Assembly (NCBI GenBank): GCA_964019415.1
Contig: OZ025880.1
Span: forward strand, 6,736,085-6,800,084
DNA from: Ianthella basta
Taxonomy: Eukaryota; Porifera; Demospongiae; Verongiida; Ianthellidae
Length of the DNA stretch: 64,000 nucleotides
Reading direction: 5' to 3'
Part shown: positions 24,194 through 36,400 of the stretch, piece by piece
Layout: every line of letters begins with the position of its first letter
How positions within the stretch are numbered: the stretch's first letter is position 1
The notes under the pieces: model-generated
The model's input: the letters and a program-made list of their open reading frames with translations, nothing else
Databases searched by the model: none
What the model was told of the DNA's origin: nothing
Translations under genes and position numbers: made by a program

Positions 24194-27100
24194 TCACACC
24201 ATCACACCACCGGGTGCTTGCTGGGCAGTTAGCTTGTCCAGTACTTCAGAGTACACTGATGACATCTGAGACATGCATGGGTAGAGTAAAGAGGGAGACA
24301 GAGAAGGGGGAAGGTGGTGGTGAAGGAAAAGGAAGAAGAATGCAGTGAATTTTGATAGTAGGTGTGTCTTGACCCAGCACGAAGGCCAGGAGGTTCATGA
24401 GAGGAGACACCAGTGCATGCCCGCAGTACTATGCAGTGTAGACCACCAGCAGCCCATTCTTTCACCACAGGATGGACTGTATCCACCATGCACACTCATG
24501 CATTCTCTTGAGCTGACAGCATGCACTCTCCTTACTTGCTGCTGGTAGCTGTCCTTGAAAGTGGTGAGGTGCTCCAAGAACTCCATGCTCAGACTGCACC
24601 ACTGCTCAGCCTCCTTGTGTCGGCCACCACTGAATGGGGAGGGAGCAGGGAGGGGAGGGGAGGGGAGAGGGGGTGGGAAGGGCAGGGGAGAGGGGAAGGA
24701 GAAGAATTTATGATCAATATTGGCCAGGGGGCAGAAACAGGGACACAGCATGCATATTCAAACTCTTTTGCAGCACAAGTAGCACTAAAACATGCCATAT
24801 TGCCGTCACATTGGAAATGCATGCTGCAATGCATTAAAATATATGTATGGTATGCTAGACCCTCCCTCTCCCTCCTGCTCCTCCCAAGACATGCCGTCCC
24901 ACCTAAAGAAGCGCACACCACAGTTCCAAGTCTTTGTCAGTAGCCACAACACCTCCACCTCTGGATATTCTCCCTGCACACATGATGTGGTACAGAGGGG
25001 AGGAGGGGAAGGGGGTTAGGCTAGGGAGATACCACAGGTTAATGGTTTGTGAAAGTCAAGCATTGCAGATTGAAAATACATCTTGTACAGATACAATCCA
25101 TAATGTAGAAAATCAGTTTCATTTTCAATATTAGATGTATGAGCTCAGCACTCTGCACTTGTGTGAATCAATGTCACTTAGTTTATTGATCGGTATAATA
25201 TAAATTGGCAGACCACTGTGTGCAGCTGTGCGTGATTCTTGCTAGTCTTGTATACGCAGCAGAGTATGTAGTGCATGCCTCAGTCACATTACTACATCAC
25301 ACCACCTCACACCACATCACATCACATCACACACATCACATCACACACATCACATCACACCACACCACATCACACCACACCACATCACATCACATCACAC
25401 ACATCACATCACATTACAACATCACACCACATCACATCACATCACTATCACACCACATCACATCACATCACATCACATCACATCACACCACATCACATCA
25501 CACCACATCACATCACATCACACACATCACATCACATACTACATCACACCACATCACACATCACACCACATCACATCACATCACACCACATCACATCACA
25601 CCACATCACACCACATCACATCACACCACACCACATCACATCACATCACACCACATCACTATCACATCACTATCACACCACACCACATCACACCACATCA
25701 CTATCGCACCACATCACATCACACCACATCACACCACATCACATCACATCACATCACATCACACCACATCACTATCGCACCACATCACATCACACCACAT
25801 CACATCACATCACACCACATCACATCACACCACATCACTATCGCACCACATCACATCACACCACATCACACCACATCACACCACATCACACCACATCACA
25901 CCACACCACACCACATTACATCACATCACATCACACCACATCACTATCCCACCACATCACATCACATCACATCACATCACTATCACACCACATCACATCA
26001 CATCACATCACACCACATCACATCACATCACACCACACCACATCACATCACACCACATCACTATCACACCACATCACATCACACTAGCACAACTCACTGC
26101 ACATGCAAGCTCACTTGAGGTGCCCCCTTCACAGCTTTGAGAGCCTCCTTGATCACCTTCCATGCCTTCTCCAGCCGTGCAGCATCGTGGTGCCCTCCAT
26201 TGTCCATATGGAGCTGTACCAGGCTGTGGTAACACTTGCTATATACCATATAAGGGGGAGGTGGGCAGGTGGTAGGGGACAGGGGACAACCATAGGGGCA
26301 GGGGACAGAGGACAGGGACAGGGGACCGGAACAGACAAGGTCCTTGGCATTACTGCATGCGCACCAACACACACTCACTCACCTGCACTGCGTGTAATCC
26401 ACAGGACAGCCATGTTTGTGGTGCCTCTCCACGGCCAGCCTCAGTGCTTGCTCACACACACCACGATCCACCACCTTGGAGTGCATTGCTAGAGCTGGGC
26501 ACACACAGCAGGATGGATGGCAAAGGACACACCCATCTCCCCTCCCCCTCATATGGTCGTTGGGGTGTTATCACAACCTTCAACGTCGCTTGTACCCATC
26601 TGGCAGTTGCACACTTGATGCAACTGTCCTTCCCAAACACCTCGATCCCCTTTTTCCCTCACCACATCCATCCGTCATCCCACTCCTCCACTTTCGCACT
26701 CCCCATACCCTCCCTCCATTCTCACACCTCCTCCCTAAACACACCCTCCCTCCACCCACCCCCACTCACCTGCTACTGTCTCAAATGTCTTGGGCTCCAC
26801 AGAGGGCACCCCAGCCAGCCTCTCCAGTAGATGGTCCAGACCCTCCATTCCCAGTAGCGACTTGGCCTCAAACTCATACAGCATCACAAGGATGTGGGCC
26901 TGCCCCGCCTCTTGACCCTGCCCACCAAGCTCACTTGAGGCAGCCATCTTGGCCTGATCAATCAGTTGGAGGACATCCTTCAAGATGACAACCTGGGAGT
27001 GAATGTATCTTGACATACTTGGCATATTTGTAGATAATTAAAGAATTGATGGGACAAATTGGTACAGTGTCACCTGTCCATTCCAGACAACTTTGGACAG

Positions 27101-28787
27101 TTTGAAATAAGCCAAAGCATGTCCTCATTAGAGAACTGCCCTTATTTCAGAGGTAGTTTTGCACACATCTCTATGTAGCTGGGACAGTAGGCACTGTCCT
27201 CATTAGAGAGGTGTCCTTATTTCAGGGGTATTTTGTACACATCTCTATGTACACAGCTGAGACAGTAGGCACTGTATGTCACACACTAAAGAGGTGGCCT
27301 GATTTCAGGGTGCCCTATATAAAGAGGTTACGCACATTAGTGCTATTATACTTATCTATACAATATCTGTTCCTACATAAATCTGTGGTCCTACAGTTAA
27401 TGTTATGACATCGATGTATCTACGTATTAATTATAACACCTCCTTGAGGGATGTCACTGATTTATAAGCACGAGGCCCGAGGGCGCGAGTGGGGAGTGCT
27501 TATAAATCAGCGACATCCCAAAAAGGAGGTGTTATAAGTGATTTATTTGCTGAACAAAGGGAAGCGTGGGTGAATGTTAATTGGTTTCTTGCCAAATAAG
27601 GAAAGCATTAGGGGAGCGTGAGCGAATGTTAATTGGTTTCTTGCCAAATAAGGAAAGCATTAGGGAAGCGTGGGTGAATGTTAATTGGTTTCTTGCCAAA
27701 TTAAGGAAAGCATTAGGGAAGCGCGGGCGAATCCAATGCATTTTTATTCATTAAGAGAGCTATGTAGCTAGCGAGGAGCCAAGCGAGTCAGGCAGAAACG
27801 TCGGTATACTACACCTCCGGAAACCGAGACATCTTGCCCCGCTCCTGCAACGCGATCAAAGGCGCCAACAAGACTTGGCTGTTGAATTGTGGTCAGCGGA
27901 AGGTATGCCCGACGGCATTGGAGGCGGAGGGAGCCAAGCTGGCTCAGAGGAATCTGACGGTGGGACAGCACGATGGATTGGTGATCAGCTGCGTTGGAAC
28001 TGACCATGATCTGAGACTCTATGTTCGTTCGGTAGCTAGTTAGCTAGCTACGTACTTGAGATGTCTTTCTGACAGGGTCCTCTCATGCGGAAGAATCGGC
28101 CACCATCGACGCACAAATTTCGTTGAATCGACAGCTATAGTACGATAGAACGGCAGTAATCAGCTTGCTCAGTGCTTCCAATAGGATGAAGCTTAAGCTT
28201 TTTGCACCCTTTTCCATGACTGAAACTACAGTGGCACCATAGATATTCAAAACCCAACCATATTAATGGTTGGGTAGCGTAGAGTTACTGCATGCTTCAT
28301 TGAACTGTTCTTGCGTTTTGATCTGAATGCAAGCACTTGCATGTGAAGTGTTATTGCTAATGATTGAATCACACTGAACCCGATTAGATATTTTCGTGAA
28401 CCCAATCAGATATATTCTTGCTCTCCAATAAGATATAATCGCTGTCTGATAACAAATTGTAACCTCTCACTGCAAGTAGCACTTTTATAATCACTCAATA
28501 AACTTAGCAACCACCTAGCAACGGCAAATAAATGAATATATGTGTACTGCATATGTGCATACAAGACAAGATAAGAATGTGAAAGTGAACCTATAGTGTA
28601 TACCAAACGTGTGGGTGACACTAAGTTGTACACACCTTCTCCTCGTCCTCCTGGGCCTCCCGAGCCATTTGCAAACAGGCGGCCGCTGACATTAGGAGAC
28701 AGGTGTGACGTCTTATCTGGTTACCTTGGTTACCATCACACAGCTCCAGTAGCTGGTGGGTATGGGAAGAATAGGTCCCATTGTTAT

Positions 28788-28823
<36 letters not shown>

Positions 28824-29188
28824 GTATAACTAATAGGATTGCAGTCCTCTGACCTGACTGCAGAGTCTGAAGAGTTTGTACATGCACTGACAAGACTTGT
28901 GGCACTGTAAGGCCAAGTTCCATGCTACAAGGAGGAGGGGGCACAGAGGAAAATGACAAGGTCTTGGATACATCTACACACATGCAGGCACAAACACCAC
29001 ATGCACACACATCACACACACGCACACATACACACACATGCACGCACACACACACAAGTACATGTACCACAGGTGAACTAACCTACTTTCATGAACCAGA
29101 CTGCCTCATCTTCGACTGGTAAGGAGCAGTCTACACCACTGCAGAGTGCTCTGAGCTTACCATAGGCTGTGTGTGTGTGTGAGTGTGT

Positions 29189-29243
<55 letters not shown>

Positions 29244-32200
29244 ATGTGTGTGTGCATGTGCATGTATGTGTGTGTACACATGCAGAAAGGTGGTGTCCTT
29301 AGTAACTACACACGAACTACTGAGAGGTGCTGTTATGCCACACATGTTGTCTCTCACCACTCTCAATGTAGTGGACAGTGGCAGAGATGTGGTGTCTGGA
29401 AGAAGGGAGGACAACAAGGCCCACAGCACTCACTACACCAGTTCACACACAAGACACAAGACACGTACAACACTAGCACTGTCACTAGCACAAGCACCAG
29501 CACTAGCACACTACACCCACTAGCACAAACACCAGCACTAGCACACTACACCCACTAGCACAAACACCAGCACTAGCACACAGCACTAGCACACTACACC
29601 CACTAGCACAAGCACCAGCACTAGCACACTACACCCACTAGCACAAACACCAGCACTAGCACACTACACCCACTAGCACAAACACCAGCACTAGCACACT
29701 ACACCCACTAGTACAAGCACCAGCACTAGCACACTACACCCACTAGTACAAGCACCAGCACTAGCACACTACACCCACTAGTACAAGCACCAGCACTAGC
29801 ACACTACACCCACTAGTACAAGCACCAGCTCTAGCACACTACACCCACTAGCACAAACACCAGCACTAGCACACTACACCCACTAGTACAAGCACCAGCA
29901 CTAGCACACTACACCCACTAGTACAAGCACCAGCACTAGCACACTACACCCACTAGTACAAGCACCAGCTCTAGCACACTACACCCACTAGCACAAACAC
30001 CAGCACTAGCACACTACACCCACTAGTACAAGCACCAGCACTAGCACACTACACCCACTAGTACAAGCACCAGCACTAGCACACTACACCCACTAGTACA
30101 AGCACCAGCACTAGCACACTACACCCACTAGTACAAGCACCAGCACAAGCACACTACACCCACTAGTACAAGCACCAGCACTAGCACACTACACCCACTA
30201 GTACAAGCACCAGCTCTAGCACACTACACCCACTAGTACAAGCACCAGCACTAGCACACTACACCCACTAGTACAAGCACCAGCACTAGCACACTACACC
30301 CACTAGCACAAACACCAGCACTAGCACACTACACCCACTAGTACAAGCACCAGCACTAGCACACTACACCCACTAGTACAAGCACCAGCTCTAGCACACT
30401 ACACCCACTAGCACAAGCGCTAGCACTAGTCAGTGGTAGGGCCTGCCACAAGAAAGGTGCACTGCTCACTGCTTGCTCTGGTCTGAGTCCTGTTTACCCA
30501 GTAAGGTCAGCCTCAGTCTTGTTAAACACCTGAGGAGGAGTAACGGCCGTGCAGTATGTACAATACAGCATAGGATGTGCCAACTGGTGCACTCACCGTG
30601 CAGCTACATACTCTAAAGATTGGTGGTCACTACAGTGAGTGGGTAGCCTTCTTAACGTATGTAAGAGATGGGCTCTTATTAAGTAGTAGTAGGCTATCAG
30701 TGTAAAGGGATAGGGTTTATTGTGTGGGTGACTTTGTTGAGAGACTGGCTCTTATTAAGTGGGTGGGCTCTTATTGCAGAACAACTAGTTGGCCTCTTTC
30801 TGTGAGATAAGGCTCGGAATTAGTTGATGTGACTCCCATTGCAATGGATGAGGCTGGCACATAGGACAGGAGGCTACATGTCAATTGGTGGCACTGTTCC
30901 TTGATGCTTCTCCTCACCTGAGGGAGGTCAGCACTTGCTGAGTGCTGTGTGACACCTCTACCAGATGCTCCAGGGTCTTGATAGCCACAGCTGGAGTGCT
31001 CTGCTGCACAGCATCAAGGAGAAGAGGTACAGTAGGAATAGCGGTGAACAGCAGACAACATTCATCTTTAAACAAAGTACGTGCACATTGTGGTTTACAT
31101 AACATATACAGTATGTCCATATAGAGGCCAGGCTCAAAAAGAGGCCTGGTGTCAGAGCAGTGAATCATAATAGAGGCCAGGTTTGAATTGAAGCTGGGTC
31201 TGGAATCCTCACACTGATCTCTTCAGTTATCTGAGGTGCACGCTTTAGGTACGAAATGAACGCAGTGCGATGCGTAGTGACTGACTGGAGTCCCCATCGC
31301 AGTATAGTGTTGTCCAATCAAAGGAAAGCATACCACGTACTTCTTCCTACAGCTAAAGGTACATATGAGGCAAACACAGAGCAGCTGCAAAAGAAGCCGC
31401 TGTTAGGGAGACAGATGCAATGTTGGTGAGTTCTGAGGACTCGTGCCTTCTCTAGGAAGATCTCGGTGTGTGTGAATCTCGACGGCAGCCATGTGCTATC
31501 AGAAATTTTATATACAAAATTTGGCTAGAAATTAGTTCATTTTGTACAGATGCATAGAGGGTGCGCTTGAATAGAAGCCAGGCTTGAATAGAGGCCAGGT
31601 CAAAAACCTCTCGAAGAAAATGGAGGCTTGGGCCTTAATTCAGACAAATACGATTCTATACCTCAAATGCCACCTGTGCTGCCAGACAGATGAGCCCCAC
31701 TGTCTCGTCGCCTTCCTCCCTCTCCTCTTCACCTGCTCCACTGCCCGCTCCTCCTCCAGTGTGCCTGGACAGTGCACTGCTCATGTTAGTAACAGCTTCT
31801 TGCGCTACAAGGTTTGGAGAGAGGAAGGGGAAGGCAAGAGGAGTGGAGAAGGAGTGGAGGAGGAGTGGATGAGAAGGGGGCAAAAAGGAGGGGGATAGCA
31901 AGCTAACTTAGATTGCATGTACATAATATCATATACACGATTCTTTCCACTGGCCGAAGTGAATGAATGATGGGCAGTGCACAGGGTTGGTAGAGGGATA
32001 GAGTGCATACAGCATGTATATGCATTTGTACATTGTAGCAGTGTCAGAATGTGTGCATGGTGAGTGGTGATGTGTGATGTACTGGTGTGCTGGTGTTGGG
32101 TGTGGGGTATGTGGTGTGTGGTGTGCTGGTGTGTAGTGTGTGATGTACTAGTGTGCTGGTTAGCTGGTGTGTGGAGTTTAGTGTGTGGTGTGTGGTATGT

Positions 32201-32821
32201 GGTGTGTGCTGTGCTGTGCTGTAGCCACGTAGGACAGTGACCCACCTTTGTCCTCGTCCCCTTGTGCCATTGCCAGTTTGTATGCCATGAACTGTGTGTA
32301 TGGATTGTCCCCGTCCTTCTCCAGAGCCTCTCCCAGCACAAGTGAGGCCTGCAGTAACACACACAAGGACATCAACATCTCAGCTACACACAGGTGCATG
32401 GGTTTGGACGAGCATTACAGCACCTGCAGTATGTGGGTCTGCCCATGTGTGTACCTAAGTGTGTGTGTGTGTGTGTACATACTCCACTAGTCACTGTGTA
32501 CATGTGTGTGCTTACTATATGTGTGTGTGTGTATAACATACACTTGATAAGTACATGTATGTATGCCCATGTGTTGGTGTGGTTGTGGTGTATGTATGTG
32601 TGTGTGTATACAATTTCATGCCACCTTGTCAAATTCCTCTAAAAGAATGTAGCAATGGCATCTGTTCCTCTGTAGGTCCAGGGTGCATGTATGCACAAGA
32701 GGTAACAGTGTATATATACAGTATGTGCACATACACACACACGCACACACACGCACACACACACACACACGCACACACACGCACACAAGCACACACACAC
32801 GCACGCACACACGCACACACG

Positions 32822-32862
<41 letters not shown>

Positions 32863-32956
32863 GTAGCTTGGCCAAGTTCTTGCACTCCGTGTCAACCTCG
32901 GTGAAGAGGCTGTGTGAGTAGTTGTACCACACGACAGCCTGTCTGTGGTCCTCTTT
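24194..32956 (-). CDS. TEX11: TEX11/ZIP4/SPO22-like meiosis protein, 3' half (16 exons, 512 codons)
   Basis: Exons in gene order: 32956-32861, 32669-32625, 32348-32246, 31804-31662, 31003-30918, 30529-30470, 29395-29358, 29166-29083, 28924-28854, 28752-28636, 26992-26770, 26494-26383, 26238-26115, 24973-24903, 24629-24536, 24265-24194. Phases join throughout and the stop is TGA. Family landmarks, judged from memory of TEX11: [93 protein letters not shown] and VYSEVLDKL, in the right order and spacing for the SPO22 domain, a TPR-like helical repeat. TEX11 and ZIP4 link synapsis and crossover formation in meiosis. The usual protein is roughly 900 aa, so the N-terminal part is missing here and would lie above 33 kb, in or beyond the satellite array. 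The 32669-32625 donor (GTGGCA) and the short 29395-29358 exon are the least certain pieces. It ends 430 bases before kinase B begins, on the same strand. Confidence 0.78.
24635..24705. repeat. G-rich tract next to a TEX11-like acceptor
   Basis: GGGGAGGG-type sequence on the plus strand, hence a long pyrimidine tract in gene sense, ending at the acceptor of exon 24629-24536. It has G-quadruplex potential. Confidence 0.85.
25293..26088. repeat. Pentamer satellite (CATCA/CACCA)n, about 800 bp
   Basis: Arrays of CATCA and CACCA units with occasional CTATCA or CTATCG breaks. It has an accidental open frame rich in His, Thr and Ser on the plus strand. It lies within the intron between TEX11-like exons 26238-26115 and 24973-24903. 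Confidence 0.97.
26255..26335. repeat. GGGGACA-rich tract
   Basis: Imperfect repeats of AGGGGACA. In gene sense they form the pyrimidine-rich stretch upstream of exon 26238-26115. Confidence 0.75.
27075..27330. repeat. Imperfect tandem repeat, about 90-bp unit
   Basis: Three diverged units built on CTCATTAGAGA, CTTATTTCAG and GACAGTAGGCACTGT. It lies in the large intron between exons 28752-28636 and 26992-26770. Confidence 0.65.
27429..27538. mobile_element. Long palindrome, foldback-type element
   Basis: About 40 bases from ATAACACCTCCTT to ATTTATAAGCAC are repeated in inverted orientation around a GC-rich loop (GAGGCCCGAGGGCGCGAGTG), with a few mismatches. A 52-bp tandem repeat follows directly. 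It probably forms one end of a MITE-like element. Confidence 0.65.
27559..27722. repeat. 52-bp tandem repeat, three copies plus a partial
   Basis: Units begin GCGTGGGTGAATG or GCGTGAGCGAATG, at 27564, 27616 and 27668, with a partial at 27721. Each contains TTAATTGGTTTCTTGCC. Confidence 0.9.
27765..28043 (+). other. Unidentified GC-richer open frame on the antisense strand
   Basis: Plus-strand open frame of about 90 codons, without a Met near its start, ending in TAG at 28041-28043. It contains [13 protein letters not shown] and [18 protein letters not shown]. It is more GC-rich than the surrounding intron and sits beside the palindrome and 52-bp repeats. It may be a captured gene fragment or an exon of a nested gene. 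I recognise no family. Confidence 0.25.
28252..28275. other. Perfect 10-bp hairpin
   Basis: ACCCAACCAT, a four-base loop ATTA, then ATGGTTGGGT. Confidence 0.6.
28790..28820. repeat. (CA)n microsatellite
   Basis: Short CA run in the intron between TEX11-like exons 28924-28854 and 28752-28636. Confidence 0.95.
29169..29275. repeat. (GT)n microsatellite abutting an acceptor
   Basis: In gene sense this is a (CA)n run that ends in ACACACAG, the acceptor of exon 29166-29083. Confidence 0.95.
29470..30430. repeat. 35-bp minisatellite, about 27 copies
   Basis: Unit CACTAGTACAAGCACCAGCA followed by CTAGCACACTACACC, with variants GTACAAGC/GCACAAAC and GCACT/GCTCT. Copies are in exact 35-bp register over most of the block. 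It lies in the TEX11-like intron between exons 30529-30470 and 29395-29358. Confidence 0.96.
31118..31610. repeat. Copies of an AGAGGCCAGG motif
   Basis: ATAGAGGCCAGG recurs at about 31122, 31171 and 31595, with AAGCCAGGCTTGAATAG near 31577. This is probably the two ends of a diverged repeat in the intron upstream of exon 31003-30918. The ends look direct rather than inverted. Confidence 0.45.
32731..32861. repeat. (CA)n microsatellite abutting a donor
   Basis: In gene sense the (TG)n run begins at the GT of the donor of exon 32956-32861. Confidence 0.96.
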
Positions 32957-33022
32957 CTGCAGTCATCATAAAACACAACAAGAAACATAGATTATAGAAA
33001 TAACGAAGGCAAGAGACTAGTA

Positions 33023-33199
33023 CAGTGAAACTTGTGTGAAATGGTCACTGTGTCAGGCAGCCACCTTTCTAAAACAGCCGACATCCCTGGCAGCATATCA
33101 CAAAAAACATTGCAATCTACCTCTGTAATGCAGCCATCTCTCTATATAAAGGTCAGTTACAACTGGCCCACAGGTGGCTGCATTAGACAGGTTCCACTG
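33023..33199. mobile_element. Tc1/mariner (pogo)-like MITE, 177 bp, TA duplication
   Basis: The left end CAGTGAAACTTGTGT and the reverse-complemented right end CAGTGGAACCTGT form terminal inverted repeats, and TA flanks both. CAGTGGAAC ends with a TA duplication are typical of pogo or Tc1-mariner derived MITEs. No coding capacity. Confidence 0.65.
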
Positions 33200-33492
33200 T
33201 ACATGGTTCATTTACAGTTTGTACAGTGGGATATGTGCAGGTTCCCTGCTGTAATTCACAATGACACAAGGACCCATTGCTATTTGTTGTATGCTCATGC
33301 GGGGCATGGACTGCAAATGAGCAATTAGACGTAGCAGAAACAACTCTAAACTGTTGAAAAAGTCTTTGGTGGCAAATGTGTCAGAGCATTTTAATTTGTT
33401 GCCAATTACGTACGTCCAGTCACTTAATAGAAGCTCACTTTGTAATTATAAAGAAACTTGAGCCTCAAAACAGGCAAGAAGATGAGTTTACA

Positions 33493-36400
33493 GATGAGGC
33501 AAGATGAAGCGAGATGAAGCAAAATATAGCAAGATGAAACAAGATCAAGCAAAATGAAGCAAATTGAAGCAAGATGAATCAAGATGAGGAAAGATGAAGC
33601 AAAATGAAGCAAGATGAAGCAAGATGAAGCAAAATGAAGCAAGATGAAGCAAGATGGGGAGAGATAAGGCAAGATGAAGAAAGATGAAGCAAAATGAAGC
33701 AAGATGAAGCAAGATGGGAAGAGATAAGGCAAGATGAAGCAAAATGAAGCAAATTGAAGCAAGATGAATCAAGACGAAGATAAATGAAGCAAGATGAATT
33801 AAGCATGATGAAGCAAAATGAAGCAAGATGAAGCCAGATGAAGCAGCATGAAGAAAGATGAGGCAAGATGAAGAAAGATCAAGCAAAGTGAAGCAAGACG
33901 AGGCAAGACAAGGCAAGATGAGGCAAGATGAAGCAAGATGAAGTAAATGAAGCAAGATGAGGCAAGATGAAGCAAGATGAAGCAAGATGAGGCAAGATGT
34001 GGCAAGTTGAAGTAAGATGAAGCAAAGGGAAGCAAGATGAGGAAAGATGAGGCAAGATGAAGAAAAATGAAGCAAGATGAGGCAAGAAGAAGATATGAGG
34101 CAAGATGAAGCAAGATGAGGCAAGAAAAAGCAAGATGAAGCAAAGTGAAGCAAGATGAGGCAAGACTAAGCAAGATGAAACAAGATGAGGCAAGATGAGA
34201 CAAGATTAAGCAAGATGAGGCAAGATGAGACAAGATTAAGCAAGATGAAGCAAGATGAGGCAAGATGAGACAAGATTAAGCAAGATGAGGCAAGATGAAG
34301 CAAGATTAAGCAAAACGAAGTAAGATGAAGCAAAATGAAGCAAGATGAAGCAAGATGAGGCAAAATGAGGCAAGATTAAGCAAGATGAGGCAAGATGAGG
34401 CAAGATGAGACAAGATTAAGCAAGATTAAGCAAGATGAGGCAAGATGAGACAAGATTAAGCAAGATGAAGCAAGATGAAACAAGATGAAGCAAGATGAGG
34501 TAAAATGAAGCAAGATGAAGAAAGATGAAGCCAGATGAGGCAAGATGAGGCAAGATGAAGCAAGATGAAGCAAGATGAGGCAAGATGAAGCAAGATGAAG
34601 CAAGATGAGACAAGATTAAGCAAGATTTAGCAAGATAAAGCAAGATGAGGCAAGATGAGAGGCAAGATGAGACAAGATAAAGCAAGATGAAGCAAGATGA
34701 GGCAAGATGAGACAAGATTAAGCAAGATTAAGAAAGATGAGGCAAGATGAGACGAGATCAAGCAAAATGAGGCAAGATGAGGCATGATGAGGCAAGATGA
34801 GACAAGATTAAGCAAGAAGAAGGAAGATGGGGCAAGATGAGACAAGATTAAACAAGATAAGGCAAGATGAAGCATGATTAAGAAAGATGAAGTAGGATGA
34901 GGCAAGATGAGAAAAGAGTAAGCAAGATTAAGCAAGATGAGGCAAGGTGAGAGAAGATTAAGCAAGATGAGGCAAGCTGAGGCAAGATGAGACAAGATTA
35001 AGAGAGATGAGGCAAGATGAAACAAGATGAGACAAGATTAAGCAAGATGAAGCAAGATGAAGCAAGATAAGGCAAGATGAGACAAGATTAATAAAGAAGA
35101 GGCAAGATGAAGCAAGATGAGGCAAGATGAAGTAAGATGAGGTAAGATGAGGCAAGATCACGCAAGATTAAGCAAGATCAGGCAAGATGAGGCAAGATTA
35201 TGGAAGATGAGGCAAGATGAGACAAGATCAAGATAGATGAGGCAAGATGAAACAAGATAAAGCAAGATTAAGCAAGATGAGGTAAGATGAGACAAGATGA
35301 GACAACATTAAGCAAGATGAGACAAGATTAAGCAAGATGAGGCAGGATGAGACAAGATTAAGCAAGAGGAAGACAGATGAAGCAAGATGAAGCAAGATGA
35401 GGCAAGATGAGGCAAGATGAAGCAAGATGAGGCAAGATGAGGCAAGATCAAGCAAGATGAGGCAAGATGAGACAACATTAAGCAAGATGAGACAACATTA
35501 AGCAAGATGAAGCAAGATGAAGCAAGATGAAGCAAGATGAAGCAAGATGAGGCAAGATGAGGCAAGATTAAGCAAGATGAGGCAAGATGAGACAAGATTA
35601 AGCAAGATGAGGCAAGATGAGACAAGATTAAGATAGATGAAGCAAGATGAAACAAGATTAGACAGGATTAAGCAAGATGAAGCAAGATGAAGCAAGATGA
35701 GGCAAGATGAGACAAGATTAAGCAAGATGAAGCAAGATGAGGCAAGATTGTACAAGATTAAGCAAGATGAAGCAAGATGAGGTAAGATGAGACAAGATGA
35801 GACAAGATTAAGCAAGACGAGACAGGATTAAGCAAGATGAGGCAGGATGAGACAAGATTAAGCAAGAGGAAGACAAATGAGGCAAGATGAGACAAGATTA
35901 AACAAGATGAAGCAAGATGAAGAAAGATGAAGCAAGATGAAGCAAGATGAGGCAAGATGAGACAAAATTAAGTAAGATGAAACAAGATGAAGCAAGATGA
36001 GGCAAGATGAGGCAAGATGAGGCAAGATGAGGCAAGATGAGGCAAGGTTAGGCAAGATTAAGCAAGATGAGGCAAGATGAGACAAGATAAAGCAAGATGA
36101 GGAAGATGAGACAAGATTAAGCAAGATGAGGCAAGATGAGACAAGATTAAGATAGATGAGGCAAGATGAAGCAAGATGAGACAAGATTAAGCAAGATGAG
36201 GCAAGATGAAACAAGATGAGACAAGATTAAGCAAGATGAAGCAAGATGAGGCAAGATGAGACAAGATTAAGCAAGATGAAGCAAGATGAGGTAAGATTGT
36301 ACAAGATTAAGCAAGATTAAGCATGATGAGGTAAGATGAGACAAGATGAGACAAGATTAAGCAAGATGAGGCAGGATGAGACTAGATTAAGCAAGAGGAA

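Noticed and set aside
24395..24535. Read-through end of the TEX11-like gene after SYQQQ
   Set aside because: A better terminal exon lies at 24265-24194, with a strong acceptor, the correct phase and the family-like end VYSEVLDKL.
25205..26140. 311-codon plus-strand open frame rich in His, Thr and Ser
   Set aside because: It lies entirely on the CATCA/CACCA pentamer array, inside an intron of the TEX11-like gene on the other strand.
29470..30430. Interspersed 35-bp repeats resembling a CRISPR array
   Set aside because: The whole 35-bp unit is repeated with only point variants, so there are no spacers. It is an intronic minisatellite.
30498..30529. Shorter version of a TEX11-like exon ending at the donor GTAAAC
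   Set aside because: It leaves the wrong phase for the next exon. The longer form to 30470 with donor GTGAGC keeps the frame and the expected length.
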